The notes: generated by a model from the letters alone, not told the origin. A stretch of DNA of 64,000 bases from JAUUZT01 sp964654015 (GCA_964654015.1 CAZZHQ010000001.1:1-64000); one strand, 5' to 3'; shown: positions 25,401 through 35,026, counted from the first letter of the stretch. Numbers and translations are program-made.

Positions 25401-26519
25401 TTAGATCATTATTGGTAGTGAACCATATTTTTCTATAAGCTCAGCAATTCGACTAACTCGTTTTAGCGTCCCGTCAAAGGGCAGATTATCCCCCATACCT
25501 GCTACAAAATGATCCCCAGGAGCTATTTCTTTGAGCATATTTATTACATAATTATCAAACTCCTCATCACTGTAAGTAGGCTCAAAAAGCGTAGAGGGGA
25601 TTCCCCCCCATATCGTAGCTTTATCTCCCAGTGCTTTCCTCAACTCCGCAGTGGTAACCTGCGTCATAGGATGGGGAGTCCAAGCCTCAAAAACGTCTAT
25701 GTTAGTATCTAATAAAAACGGAATCAGCCTTTTATTTTCACCATCTATATGGCTAACGGCAAACCTTCCATGGGCATGAAGAAACTCTGTTATTTCCTGA
25801 AACCAGGGAATAAAATATTTCTTGAACACAGGGGTATGTATATCATCACTCCAATTTCCGCATACTCGAATAAGTTCCAAGTCAGTAGTATCCACTATCA
25901 GCTTATACTGCTTCCTTCGTAGAACAGCTACCAACTCAATAAGCTCTTCGACCTCTTCAGGATGATCCTTCAGTTCATAGAAGAAGCGTTCATAACCCAT
26001 TAATACTCTCATGACATACTGCGTCGGACAATATCGCGTTGCTGCCAGCATCATTCCGTCCTCGCCAATCTCATCACGTGCTTTTGCATATTGTTCAGGA
26101 TTACTTACGGGCACAGTATTCGCTATTAAGTATTTAATCGCGGGATAATCTTCCCTGGTCTTAAAGAATTTTTCCGTTTCATACCCTACGTGAGCTCCTT
26201 CATAATTATTCAATACTACTTTCCTTTGAATAGCGCCTACCGGAGTAATAAACTTCGTTGTTGTACAAGGACCATCTACTTCCTCAATCACCTCTATCCC
26301 CTGATATCTCTCTTTAAGTACATGATGAAAGAGATGTTCAAAACCCACACCTAAATCCTTGAGAATTTCTACTTCACTCCACCCTCTATATTTCTCAGGT
26401 AAAGTGCCATGGGCTGTATTGTAGTTATACCACAGGTCTATTCGGACTCCAAGAGGAACCTTACTCAAACGTTCACCCCTGATTGTTGCCAACAACTCCT
26501 GTTTGTGAGTTATCGCCAT
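25401..26519 (-). CDS. Uroporphyrinogen-decarboxylase-fold methyltransferase-like protein (1)
   Basis: A 372-aa TIM-barrel protein of the UroD family. It reads KQELLATIRGERLSKVPLGV at the N terminus, FAVSHIDGENKRLIPFLLDTNIDVFEAWTPHP in the C-terminal half and IWGGIPSTLFEP near the end. In anaerobes, UroD-fold proteins next to corrinoid proteins act as methyltransferases (MtaA/MtbA and O-demethylase types) rather than in heme synthesis. The adjacent corrinoid gene (114 bp upstream) and a second UroD paralogue support that reading. The methyl donor or acceptor is unknown. Confidence 0.82.
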   Translation of the reverse strand: MAITHKQELLATIRGERLSKVPLGVRIDLWYNYNTAHGTLPEKYRGWSEVEILKDLGVGFEHLFHHVLKERYQGIEVIEEVDGPCTTTKFITPVGAIQRKVVLNNYEGAHVGYETEKFFKTREDYPAIKYLIANTVPVSNPEQYAKARDEIGEDGMMLAATRYCPTQYVMRVLMGYERFFYELKDHPEEVEELIELVAVLRRKQYKLIVDTTDLELIRVCGNWSDDIHTPVFKKYFIPWFQEITEFLHAHGRFAVSHIDGENKRLIPFLLDTNIDVFEAWTPHPMTQVTTAELRKALGDKATIWGGIPSTLFEPTYSDEEFDNYVINMLKEIAPGDHFVAGMGDNLPFDGTLKRVSRIAELIEKYGSLPIMI

Positions 26520-26632
26520 TCTCTAATTACTTCCTCCCTTTCATTAGCTCTTTACACATATAAATCGTTTCACTTGCATAATGCGCATAGGTAGCTGTAG
26601 GCTCCATTCTGTCCAATATTTTAATTCCAACT

Positions 26633-27268
26633 TTAACCGCTGATTAAAAACATAGCTTTTTTAACAGCCTCAACAGCATCTTTGGCATAGGCATCAGCTC
26701 CAACCTTGTCAGCAAATTCCTGTGTTACCGGTGCACCACCAATCATTACCTTCACCTTGTCCCTTAACCCCTCGGCTTTGAGTGCGTTTAGAACCTCAGA
26801 TACCATTGGCATCGTAAATGTCAGTAATGTCGATAACCCAAGTATATCGTAGTCCCCCTCTTTGACTGCCTTACAGAATTTTTCCTCCGGTACATCAATC
26901 CCCAGGTCTGTTACCTCCCATCCATTCTGCTCTAACATCATTATCACTATGTTCTTGCCTATATCATGCGCATCTCCAGGCACCGTCCCTATTAAATACT
27001 TGCCAACGGTTACTCCCTTCGCCTTAGACAACTCAGGTTTCAATAAAGCTACCGCTGTTTTCATGGCATTGGCCGCCATTAATAACTCAGGAAAAAACAC
27101 ATCCCCCTTCTCAAATTGCTCGCCTATTATCTCCATGCTGGGTAAAAGCCACGAGCCCAGTATCTCCTTAGCTGGTATCTTCTCCGTCATCGCTTCCTTC
27201 GTCAGCTTCACTGCATTCTTACTATCTCCAGCTACTACTGCTTCTGTCAATTTGTTGAAATCAGTCAT
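26633..27268 (-). CDS. Corrinoid (B12-binding) methyl-carrier protein
   Basis: A 211-aa protein with the two domains of MtaC/MtmC-type corrinoid proteins. The N-terminal helical cap carries LLPSMEIIGEQFEKGDVFFP and ELLMAANAM. The cobalamin-binding Rossmann domain carries GTVPGDAHDIGKN, where His of DxHxxG is the lower axial cobalt ligand, then GLSTLLTFTMP and VMIGGAPVTQEFADKVGADAYA. It would carry a methyl group on cobalt between two methyltransferases. UroD-fold genes flank it on both sides, and AGGAG precedes the ATG. Confidence 0.95.
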   Translation of the reverse strand: MTDFNKLTEAVVAGDSKNAVKLTKEAMTEKIPAKEILGSWLLPSMEIIGEQFEKGDVFFPELLMAANAMKTAVALLKPELSKAKGVTVGKYLIGTVPGDAHDIGKNIVIMMLEQNGWEVTDLGIDVPEEKFCKAVKEGDYDILGLSTLLTFTMPMVSEVLNALKAEGLRDKVKVMIGGAPVTQEFADKVGADAYAKDAVEAVKKAMFLISG

Positions 27269-27397
27269 AATTGCTCCTCAACTAAAAATCATATTCGTCC
27301 CTTAAAACTTACCACCCTGCTGAATTTCTCATGATGCAGCATACCACCCTTGCTTAATAACCCACTGTAACTCCGTGTTTTTCATATAAAGAAAGCG

Positions 27398-28477
27398 TTA
27401 CTTCCTTAGGTTTTCGTTATCCACCCTAGTATGTAATATGCTCCCTGGGAAATCCGAGATACAACTTTCAAGTGACTCAGACAATTTACCTTTTACCGAA
27501 CGAATGATTAGAGGTCTCATAGAATTAATTTCCACAAAGGTCTCCATCAACTCATCAATGCCAGGACCCATTGGATCCAGGGTAATCTGTAAAGCCTTAA
27601 TTGTACTCTTCGTTGATATACTCCTCCAGTCATAGACACTAGCAACATAGCCTGAGTGCATATGAATAGAAGAATACTCAAAGGCATTAGCTATCCGTAC
27701 ATCATAGGGAACCAGGAACTTAGTATATAATTTGGGAGATAGCAGAGAAGCAATATCCTCCTGTGATCTACCTGTTAGTTCTGGAGCCCAAATTCCATAA
27801 GCATTGCAGTAGCCTCCTGCAAATTGGCCGGCATATTGGTGGTGCATTTCTACAGTCTTAATAAATATTCTACTACATAGATCGAGCAATTCATTTAGAA
27901 AACCACTGTCCGTTGGATTTAGCATACGAGTCACGAGATTTTCATATCCAATCAGAGCACCCAGCATATCTCCAGGGCCACGTAACAAGGTTTGGCTTAT
28001 AGGATAGTTACCATGCAATCCCTTAAGTACTGCTTCTATTCCATTACTTAGTTTCTGAAACCACACATTTTTATCCAGTTTTTCTAGAATATCTCGAAGA
28101 TGCTGCGGTAAATTTTTGAAATCAACATCAGGGGGATAAGCAACCATACTAGCCCCTCTGCCTAATGAAAATAACTTACAGCCGATGATCCCTTCCATCC
28201 AAGGAACAACATAGGCAAATTGCACAAATTCAAAGACATCGCCATTTATAATAGGTCGTCCTTGAAAAGCCTTAACGTAGGCTTCAGCTAGCCAATTAAT
28301 ATCCAGCATTTCAGGAGTGAAAGTACCCTTGATATTTTCATCGTAAACATGTTTTCTAAAAGGCTCACGACCAAAATCCAAGCTGCTGCGCAGTACTAAT
28401 CCAGGTTTGTTATCCCAAAACTCACGGTGCGATTGTATTAATTGCTTTTCTTTTTCCATTTCTTTTTCCTCTGACAT
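27398..28477 (-). CDS. Uroporphyrinogen-decarboxylase-fold protein (2), diverged
   Basis: A 359-aa protein of the UroD-like fold but strongly diverged from its neighbour. Recognisable parts are INGDVFEFVQFAYVVPWMEG, RGPGDMLGALIGYENLVTRM and the C-terminal SSIHMHSGYVASVYDWRSI with IKALQITLDPMGP. It starts 13 bp after the LarA-like gene, so it is cotranscribed. It may be the second half of a methyltransferase pair working through the corrinoid protein (substrate side versus acceptor side); which side is not decidable here. Confidence 0.72.
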   Translation of the reverse strand: MSEEKEMEKEKQLIQSHREFWDNKPGLVLRSSLDFGREPFRKHVYDENIKGTFTPEMLDINWLAEAYVKAFQGRPIINGDVFEFVQFAYVVPWMEGIIGCKLFSLGRGASMVAYPPDVDFKNLPQHLRDILEKLDKNVWFQKLSNGIEAVLKGLHGNYPISQTLLRGPGDMLGALIGYENLVTRMLNPTDSGFLNELLDLCSRIFIKTVEMHHQYAGQFAGGYCNAYGIWAPELTGRSQEDIASLLSPKLYTKFLVPYDVRIANAFEYSSIHMHSGYVASVYDWRSISTKSTIKALQITLDPMGPGIDELMETFVEINSMRPLIIRSVKGKLSESLESCISDFPGSILHTRVDNENLRK

Positions 28478-28490
28478 ACCACTTCAATTG

Positions 28491-29762
28491 TCACGAAGTA
28501 ATATCTTTATAGTTTGACGGGAAGTATTGAAGAGTAGCATCTTTAATAATCGCTACACGGGCTTTATCTGGATAGAGCTTTTGTAAGAAAGTCATTACCT
28601 CTGACCAAGTCTGGCACCATGTAATCTTCTGGTAAGGAGCAAACCAATCTGCGTCAGACATGCTTACATAAGGGCTTAAGGTAAAGAAATGACTAATATT
28701 GTGCGGAAGCTCTGTCTTAGGCTTAAAAAGTCTACCTCCAATAGTATGCCCAAAGCTGCGTATCAAATAGTGCGTTACTTGCCCTTCAGGAAAGATTGAA
28801 ATAAGAACTATAGTGGAGCCAGGTTTAGTTGCCAGTTTCAGGGAAGTGCCAATAGCTTTAGCTGCTTCACTGGCTTCTGAATAGGCATTAGCGATAATGA
28901 TATCAGGGTTTTCCATACTAGGGGTTGCATAGTGTTTTTTTGCCATGGTGTTCACAGCGTGGCGGTGTTCTAAAATCGGATCACCAACAAATAGGGCCGT
29001 TGTATCTCTGTTACTATTAGTAATCGCATCAACTTTTATCTGCAAACCTGACATCTTAGCAATTTCTTCGATCTGTGGTCTAAGAAGACTTTCCTCATAC
29101 CTACCTGGCTCCATTGTAGGGTCGATGGCGTTACCAGTGAAGTATTGCTTAACTACATTATGAGTACCTTCGATAGTATCAATATGCGCAATACCTGGAG
29201 CAACTATTTTTCCACCTCCTCCAAAGCCATTAACACGATGCGGAACAATACACCCGATACCTATTTTGACATCACTATCAATAAAATCTGAATTGATAGA
29301 TACAGGTATTTGCTTGCTTGTATGACCAAGGAATGTGCAATTTTCATAGGGGTTATGATTATAGACACAGAATTTTTCTGTTATTCCTTCCCCTAATTTT
29401 TTCCTAAATGCTATCAAATTCATAACACCATGTGCTCCTATAGCACTGATGAAACGGATCTTGTTATCAGGGATACCTCCTTCACGAAGTTCCTCAATTA
29501 CGAAAGGAAGAATTCCGTAAATTTTAGTTGGCCGGGTAAGATCGTCAAATATTATGACTGCGTCTTTTTTGCCTTTAGCAACATCACAAATCCTTTCACT
29601 TCCAATAGGATTTGAGAATGACTTTTTAATCTGCTCTTCGCTGATAGCAAGAGCATCGTCACCATACATCTTGAGCAGGTTCACTTCCCATGAATCCGGG
29701 AAATCGAGCTCTATATCTATATCACCATACCACGGCATCTGAGGCAGTTTTACAATTGACAT
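28491..29762 (-). CDS. LarA-like (DUF2088) nickel-dependent racemase family protein
   Basis: A 423-aa member of the lactate racemase (LarA) family. It contains DDLTRPT near residue 75, a GAHG motif where LarA has the first catalytic His, and PHRVNGFGGGGKIVAPGIA. That last segment corresponds to the LarA block with the second catalytic His and the Lys that carries the nickel-pincer nucleotide. LarA-family enzymes racemise or epimerise 2-hydroxy acids. The next transporter genes upstream suggest the acid is imported. The cofactor-assembly genes larB, larC and larE are not in the window. AAGGAG precedes the ATG. Confidence 0.85.
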   Translation of the reverse strand: MSIVKLPQMPWYGDIDIELDFPDSWEVNLLKMYGDDALAISEEQIKKSFSNPIGSERICDVAKGKKDAVIIFDDLTRPTKIYGILPFVIEELREGGIPDNKIRFISAIGAHGVMNLIAFRKKLGEGITEKFCVYNHNPYENCTFLGHTSKQIPVSINSDFIDSDVKIGIGCIVPHRVNGFGGGGKIVAPGIAHIDTIEGTHNVVKQYFTGNAIDPTMEPGRYEESLLRPQIEEIAKMSGLQIKVDAITNSNRDTTALFVGDPILEHRHAVNTMAKKHYATPSMENPDIIIANAYSEASEAAKAIGTSLKLATKPGSTIVLISIFPEGQVTHYLIRSFGHTIGGRLFKPKTELPHNISHFFTLSPYVSMSDADWFAPYQKITWCQTWSEVMTFLQKLYPDKARVAIIKDATLQYFPSNYKDITS

Positions 29763-29837
29763 TATCTACTCCTTAAGACTATATCAATCCCCTACGATCG
29801 CTACTAATTTCAACTTAATAATTAAATAGGCAAGGGA

Positions 29838-31163
29838 TCATCTACTAAATAAAAGGTCAGGAATGAATGTCACAATTGAAGGAAAAAGCATTACAATAAT
29901 GAGTCCAATCAACTGTAATAGTACAAAAGGAGCAACGCTGCCATAGATGTCCCTCATGCTAATTTCTTTAGGAGCTACACCCCTAATATAAAACAAATTC
30001 AAACCAAACGGTGGTGTTAGTAACCCCATTTCCATGTTAACAATGAATAAAACTCCAAACCAAACAGGGTCAAACCCCAACATTTTAATAATAGGGAGAA
30101 ATATAGGTACAGTGATGAAAATAATACCATTAGTTTCCATTATCATCCCGAGGAGAATAAGTAGGACCTGAATTGCAATTAATACTGTCCAAGGACTGGT
30201 ATTATGAGATTGAATCAAATCTTGAAGAAATTGAAGCCCACCGATAGCACTATAGAGTGATGATAGCCAGGCAGCACAGGTTGCTATCCAAAGTACCATT
30301 GCCGTAAGACGTAGCGTCTCTCGACCGCACTTTTTAATAAGTTCCAAATTAAATGACCGATTAATCATAGAACAGATTATAGCGCCGAGTGCACCTACAC
30401 CTGCTGCTTCTGTAGGGGTTGCAATCCCACTAAAAATTGAGCCAAGTACTGCCATAATAAGGAAAATTGGCAATATTAGAGATCGAAGCTGTGGCAATAT
30501 TTTCTTTATGGGCTTTTGTTCTTCTGCCGGAATTGCAGGGCCAATATTTGGCTGGAAGTGGCATCTAATTAAAACGTAAGCTATAAAAAGTAACCCTAAC
30601 AAGATGCCAGGCAATATTCCTCCTGCAAACAGTCTGCCAACAGAGACACCTGCCAGAACACCATAGATAATCATAGTTACACTGGGAGGGATAAGTATTC
30701 CTAAAGCTCCACCAGCACATATGCAACCTATTGCAATACTTTTATCGTAGTTTCGCTTTAACATGGATGGCAAAGCAATAAGCCCCATACTGACAGTGGC
30801 GGCTCCGCTTATGCCTGCCATTGCCGCAAAAATCATGCAAATAAAAACAGTTCCTGCTGCTAGACCTCCTCTCACTCTTCCCATAACGTTGTATATTAAA
30901 TCGTACATGGCGTCTGCAATACCGCTGTTTTGTAAGAAATTAGCCATTAAGTAAAAGAGTGGAAGAGCAAGCAATACTGTACTACGCATGGTACCCAGCG
31001 TTTGAGTTGCAACTATGTTGAGCCCATTTGGCCCCCACAGTAAAAAAGTAAAAATAAGTGCTACAGAACCGATAGCAAATGCAAAAGGAACACCCAGTGC
31101 TAGCAGTAACATTAATGAGCCAAAAATAAGCAGGGTGGCGAGTCCTATACTAATTTCAAGCAT
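29838..31163 (-). CDS. TRAP transporter large permease (DctM-type)
   Basis: A 441-aa membrane protein with about 12 helices, the ion-coupled permease subunit of a tripartite ATP-independent periplasmic transporter. It has the family hallmarks MTIIYGVLAGVSVGRLFAGG, FSGIATPTEAAGVGALGA and the C-terminal LTPPFGLNLFYIRGVAP. It overlaps dctQ by 8 bp. With the DctP protein it imports a carboxylate, driven by a Na+ or H+ gradient. Confidence 0.94.
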   Translation of the reverse strand: MLEISIGLATLLIFGSLMLLLALGVPFAFAIGSVALIFTFLLWGPNGLNIVATQTLGTMRSTVLLALPLFYLMANFLQNSGIADAMYDLIYNVMGRVRGGLAAGTVFICMIFAAMAGISGAATVSMGLIALPSMLKRNYDKSIAIGCICAGGALGILIPPSVTMIIYGVLAGVSVGRLFAGGILPGILLGLLFIAYVLIRCHFQPNIGPAIPAEEQKPIKKILPQLRSLILPIFLIMAVLGSIFSGIATPTEAAGVGALGAIICSMINRSFNLELIKKCGRETLRLTAMVLWIATCAAWLSSLYSAIGGLQFLQDLIQSHNTSPWTVLIAIQVLLILLGMIMETNGIIFITVPIFLPIIKMLGFDPVWFGVLFIVNMEMGLLTPPFGLNLFYIRGVAPKEISMRDIYGSVAPFVLLQLIGLIIVMLFPSIVTFIPDLLFSR

Positions 31164-31671
31164 TTAATGTTCTCCCGGTTATTGCGGCGTATAGATCACG
31201 CAAGAATTTGGCAAAGGCTTGAATCAGTAACATTATCGCTGCTAGCGGGATAATGCCTCTCAAAGGGTATAATGGAGGACCAAATACAGTATTAGTATGC
31301 TCTAATTTTGCGAACGAATAGAGGAAGGCATTACCACCTTTCCAGATCATGATGATACAAATAATAAGAGGACATATAAATAATATGGTATCGATTATGC
31401 TTTTCGCTCTAAAAGGAAGCCGTTCATGCAATATATCGACGTTAACCATAGAACCACGCCATAAACAGTAAGCTCCTCCAAGCATAAACTGGGCACCGAA
31501 AATAAAGGTGCTCAACTCATGTGCCCAGTTAGTAGGATTATTAAAAAGGTATCTAACTAATACCTCATAGATGAGTATTCCCATATAGATGAAAGCAAGT
31601 GGAGCGATCACCTGACCGCTCCACTTGCTAATGTTGTCAATAACCCTTATTAAACCTTTAAGCCCTTTCAC
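31156..31671 (-). CDS. TRAP transporter small permease (DctQ-type)
   Basis: A 171-aa protein with four transmembrane helices, matching the DctQ small-subunit size. NWAHELSTFIFGAQFMLGGA is the recognisable family stretch, and MVNVDILHERLPFRAKSIID follows. It lies 16 bp after dctP and overlaps dctM, so the three subunits are translated from one mRNA. Confidence 0.92.
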   Translation of the reverse strand: MKGLKGLIRVIDNISKWSGQVIAPLAFIYMGILIYEVLVRYLFNNPTNWAHELSTFIFGAQFMLGGAYCLWRGSMVNVDILHERLPFRAKSIIDTILFICPLIICIIMIWKGGNAFLYSFAKLEHTNTVFGPPLYPLRGIIPLAAIMLLIQAFAKFLRDLYAAITGRTLNA

Positions 31672-31687
31672 TAACTTCCTTACCTAA

Positions 31688-32812
31688 TTAATCAATTTTA
31701 TAATCAGTGTACCCTTTGAACCTAAGATAATCGGTAATTAATTTCATGGCTTCTTTAGATCGTGGTGATTTCACAGCTATTGAATCCCAAACAGCCTCAG
31801 CCGCGGCTACCATCTGTGGATAGTCATCATCGGTTATGTAGGTACATTCAAGCCCCTCTTCCTTCATCTTTTCAACAGCGCTAACACTACCATATATATC
31901 AATTAAGTAGTTTTGTGTCATTAGATAATTTGTCGTGCAACTATGAACAATACCTTGAATATCTGGTGGTAATTTATCCCACGCTTCCTGATTGACAAAA
32001 GTATCATATGAGAGCATCGCGTCCAAAAGCCCCGGATACACAAGATATGGTGCAACTTCATACCACTGATGTTCGTATAGGGTTTGCTCAGAACCCCACG
32101 TAGCAGCATCTGCGGTACCAGTTGCTAGTCCTGTATAAACTTCGCCACCGGGTATATAGAGAGTAGAGGCTCCTAACTGTTCAACAAATTGTGCATAGGT
32201 AGTGTGTGTACGAATCTTCAACTTGGAAAGATCTTCTACGCTGTAAACTGGTTTGGTAGAGATCAAAAATACACCTCGGCACGCAGCTAAATCAAGTAGA
32301 TGAAGACCATTTTGTGCATAACTCTCTGTATAAAAGTCCTTTAGACCGTAATTATAATAGACTAATAATAAATCTGTTAAATTACGATATGCAAGCGGAG
32401 GATTTGCGGCTTCAATTTCAGGAATTGTGTCACGGTGGTAACCTGGAGAGCTAATCCCCATTTCAAACTGCCCTTGAATTGCTGCATCAAACGTGTCTAA
32501 ATCAGGGCAGAGAGCTCCTGGCGCATAAAGTTCAATCTCTAAACGGCCATCAGATAGACGTTCAATCTCCCTAAGCATTGCCTCATGAAGATTATAAGAT
32601 TCACTGGCAGGGGGGCTAATGTCTTGACATCTCCATTTAATTACCTCTTGCTCTGGCGCAGGAGTTGGTACTTGAGTTGGTGCTGCGGTTGGCGCTGTAG
32701 TTGGCGCTGTAGTTGGCGCTGGTGTTGGCGCTGGTGCTGCTTTGGGAGCACAGCCAGCAACAAGCAAGGCAAAAATGGTAATTGCTATTACTATTGCTAA
32801 CCTGAATTTCAT
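31688..32812 (-). CDS. TRAP transporter substrate-binding lipoprotein (DctP-type)
   Basis: A 374-aa solute-binding protein. A signal peptide ending LLVAGC gives lipidation at Cys21, and an Ala/Pro/Thr-rich linker of about 30 residues tethers the binding domain to the membrane, as expected for a single-membrane cell. The binding domain shows ELYAPGALCPDLDTFDAAIQ, EMGISSPGYH and LKIRTHTTYAQFVEQLGAST, in which the Arg of KIRT is the usual carboxylate anchor. AAGGAGG precedes the ATG. It is the first gene of the operon, divergent from the IclR regulator gene. The ligand is probably an organic acid. Confidence 0.93.
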   Translation of the reverse strand: MKFRLAIVIAITIFALLVAGCAPKAAPAPTPAPTTAPTTAPTAAPTQVPTPAPEQEVIKWRCQDISPPASESYNLHEAMLREIERLSDGRLEIELYAPGALCPDLDTFDAAIQGQFEMGISSPGYHRDTIPEIEAANPPLAYRNLTDLLLVYYNYGLKDFYTESYAQNGLHLLDLAACRGVFLISTKPVYSVEDLSKLKIRTHTTYAQFVEQLGASTLYIPGGEVYTGLATGTADAATWGSEQTLYEHQWYEVAPYLVYPGLLDAMLSYDTFVNQEAWDKLPPDIQGIVHSCTTNYLMTQNYLIDIYGSVSAVEKMKEEGLECTYITDDDYPQMVAAAEAVWDSIAVKSPRSKEAMKLITDYLRFKGYTDYKID

Positions 32813-32942
32813 CGTTTCCTTTACCTCCTTAATAATTATTCACATTACCCAATCCAAGTATATCCTTCACATATACTTCACCTCCATTTATATAATAAGA
32901 GAGTTCAGAAAACAGAATTATGACAGATGATATTAATTGTTA

Positions 32943-32967
32943 AATAGTTGCATATAGTGAAACTATT
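32943..32967. promoter_or_regulatory. Possible operator in the iclR/dctP divergent promoter region
   Basis: Inverted repeat AATAGTT ... AACTATT with 11 bp between the arms lies midway between the divergent dctP and iclR starts. The 291-bp region is very AT-rich and must contain both promoters. Binding by the IclR protein is an inference from position. Confidence 0.35.
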
Positions 32968-33103
32968 ATTTATAATAATGAAACACATCATGAAAGTTTA
33001 ACATTAATTATGATTTTGTCAAGGAGAATATGTAAAAATATTATATATTCTATTCAGTGTAGTGTGATAGTCTACGGTATTAATTAGATGTCAAAAGGGA
33101 GAT

Positions 33104-33868
33104 ATGATTAGTAATTTAAATAGCAAACCTAAATTAGTCAATTCTATAAGTGCAAGTGCTGAAATCCTGCAGATCCTTAAAGGTGGGTTTTGCAGAATTT
33201 CAGATATTTCGATTGAGCTTGGCATACATAAGTCAACAATCCATAGAATACTGAAATCATTGGTATTTGTCGGTCTAGTACAACAGGATCTAGTAACTAA
33301 GAAATATGGATTAGGGTATCTGGTTTTTAACTTGGCTTCTAATCCTATGATAGCTCACCAAAGGTTAGTAATGTGTGCATATGAGGAAATGAAAAGACTA
33401 AGGGATTTGAGCAATGAAACTGTTGCGCTTCATGTCCGCGTTGGGGTAGAGAGAATGTGTCTAGAAGAAATACCTAGCCTTCAGACTCTGAAATATGAGA
33501 TCGGGAAAGGTTCGATATCCCCTATTTATTTGGGATCACTAGGTAAAGCCATTCTTTCAGAATTAACTGAAGAAGAGTTAAGAATCGTTCTAAATAACAT
33601 TAAGCTAGTACCATTTACAAAAGCAACTATTACTTCTAAGAAGGATTTAATTGAGGAAGTTAATAAATCAAAGATAGCAGGCTATGCATTGAGTTTTGGT
33701 GAGCGCTTTCCTCATAGTGCCTCTATTGCGGTACCTGTTAAGAACTACATGCAGGAAGCCGCAATCAGCATTTGTGGCCCTGATAATCGTTTATTGGATC
33801 CTGTCATGTACGCAAAAGAAATGATAATTACTGCAAGTAAGATAATGGAGAAGTATACAAGAAACTGA
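33104..33868 (+). CDS. IclR-family transcriptional regulator
   Basis: A 254-aa regulator. The N-terminal winged helix-turn-helix reads ISDISIELGIHKSTIHRILK SLV, and the C-terminal effector domain has GSISPIYLGSLGKAILSELT and GYALSFGERFPHSASIAVPV, both diagnostic of IclR proteins. AAAGGGAG precedes the ATG. It is transcribed away from the TRAP/LarA/UroD operon, the usual arrangement for a local regulator that senses a pathway substrate. Target and effector are inferred, not shown. Confidence 0.92.
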   Translation: MISNLNSKPKLVNSISASAEILQILKGGFCRISDISIELGIHKSTIHRILKSLVFVGLVQQDLVTKKYGLGYLVFNLASNPMIAHQRLVMCAYEEMKRLRDLSNETVALHVRVGVERMCLEEIPSLQTLKYEIGKGSISPIYLGSLGKAILSELTEEELRIVLNNIKLVPFTKATITSKKDLIEEVNKSKIAGYALSFGERFPHSASIAVPVKNYMQEAAISICGPDNRLLDPVMYAKEMIITASKIMEKYTRN

Positions 33869-33910
33869 AGGTAGCCGACAACTACTATCGAATGAAGCTA
33901 TTCTACATCA

Positions 33911-33940
33911 TAAACCTCTTCAATCAAAGAGGGGAGTTTA
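33911..33940 (+). terminator. Possible terminator after iclR
   Basis: Hairpin CCTCTT/AAGAGG around CAATCA, extended by an outer TAAAC/GTTTA pair, 43 bp after the iclR stop. The following T-run is short (GTTTATTCATT), so termination strength is uncertain. Confidence 0.45.
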
Positions 33941-34084
33941 TTCATTAGATTGGGCTTATCCCTTGATTATTCCCTGCATTTCCTTATATCATGTGCCATC
34001 ATACTTTACAGATAAACTTTCGAGAGATGTTTGCCCATAACCAGGGAGTAATCCCTGCTAACAGGGAAAAGGAGGAAGGAAAAT

Positions 34085-35026
34085 ATGATATACGGTGAAG
34101 GTAAATATAGATACGAGCTAGTAGAGGGATGGGGGAAGTATCCCGAAGGGTGGGAATATATTGATGTGGCCGGAATTTCCGTCGATGGGCAAGACAGGGT
34201 ATACGTATTGAACAGGGGAGCTCATCCAATTATGGTCTTCGATCGCAATGGCACACTTGTCGACTCATGGGGAGAGGAATTCTTCGGCAGGGCTCATGGC
34301 AGTTGTACCGGGCCTGATGGCTCAATTTACTGTACGGACGACATTGATCACACAGTATCTAAATTCACCCCGGAAGGAAAACTGCTGATGATGTTAGGAG
34401 AGAAAGGGGTACCTTCTAATTCCGGGTACGTGAAAAAACCGGACCTATTTGAGAGCCTGGCCACTATACAACAGGGAGCTCCTCCATTCAACCGTCCGAC
34501 AGGTGTAAGCCTTTCTTCCACCGGTGATATCTTTATAACGGATGGTTATGGTAACGCACGGGTACACAAATTCAGCCCTGATGGCAATTTGTTGCTTTCC
34601 TGGGGAGAGCCTGGCACCGCACTCGGTCAATTTGTGCTTCCCCATAATCTCTGGGTAGATAGAAAGGACAGAGTATGGGTTGCTGATCGAGAAAACAGAC
34701 GAATCCAGATTTTCGACCTACAGGGTAATTTTCTTACCCAGTGGACGAATCTCGGACGTCCAACTGACGTGATAATTGATGATGATGACATTGTATATGT
34801 CTCTGAACTAGAGCAGACGGTAAGCATATTTACCATGGAAGGTAAATTGCTGACACGCTGGGGAAGTCCAGGCGAAACGAACCCTGAGGCGTTGTTCGAT
34901 GCCCCTCACGCTTTAGCAATTGACTCGCATGGTGACATCTACGTTGGGGAGGTCAGCTTCACACATGGCAAGCATAATAAAGGGCCCAAGACCATACAAA
35001 AGTTTGCCAGGATAACTCAGGCCTGA
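34085..35026 (+). CDS. NHL-repeat beta-propeller protein
   Basis: A 313-aa protein made of repeated NHL-type blades, for example GISVDGQDRVYVLNRGAHPI, RPTGVSLSSTGDIFITDGYG, LPHNLWVDRKDRVWVADREN and PHALAIDSHGDIYVGE. The repeat count fits a six-bladed propeller like peptidyl-alpha-hydroxyglycine lyase-type proteins. It has no signal peptide, so it is probably cytoplasmic. AAAGGAGGAAGG precedes the ATG. Such proteins occur often beside catabolic genes in Chloroflexota and Deltaproteobacteria with undefined function; lactonase-like or binding roles are possible. Confidence 0.85.
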   Translation: MIYGEGKYRYELVEGWGKYPEGWEYIDVAGISVDGQDRVYVLNRGAHPIMVFDRNGTLVDSWGEEFFGRAHGSCTGPDGSIYCTDDIDHTVSKFTPEGKLLMMLGEKGVPSNSGYVKKPDLFESLATIQQGAPPFNRPTGVSLSSTGDIFITDGYGNARVHKFSPDGNLLLSWGEPGTALGQFVLPHNLWVDRKDRVWVADRENRRIQIFDLQGNFLTQWTNLGRPTDVIIDDDDIVYVSELEQTVSIFTMEGKLLTRWGSPGETNPEALFDAPHALAIDSHGDIYVGEVSFTHGKHNKGPKTIQKFARITQA

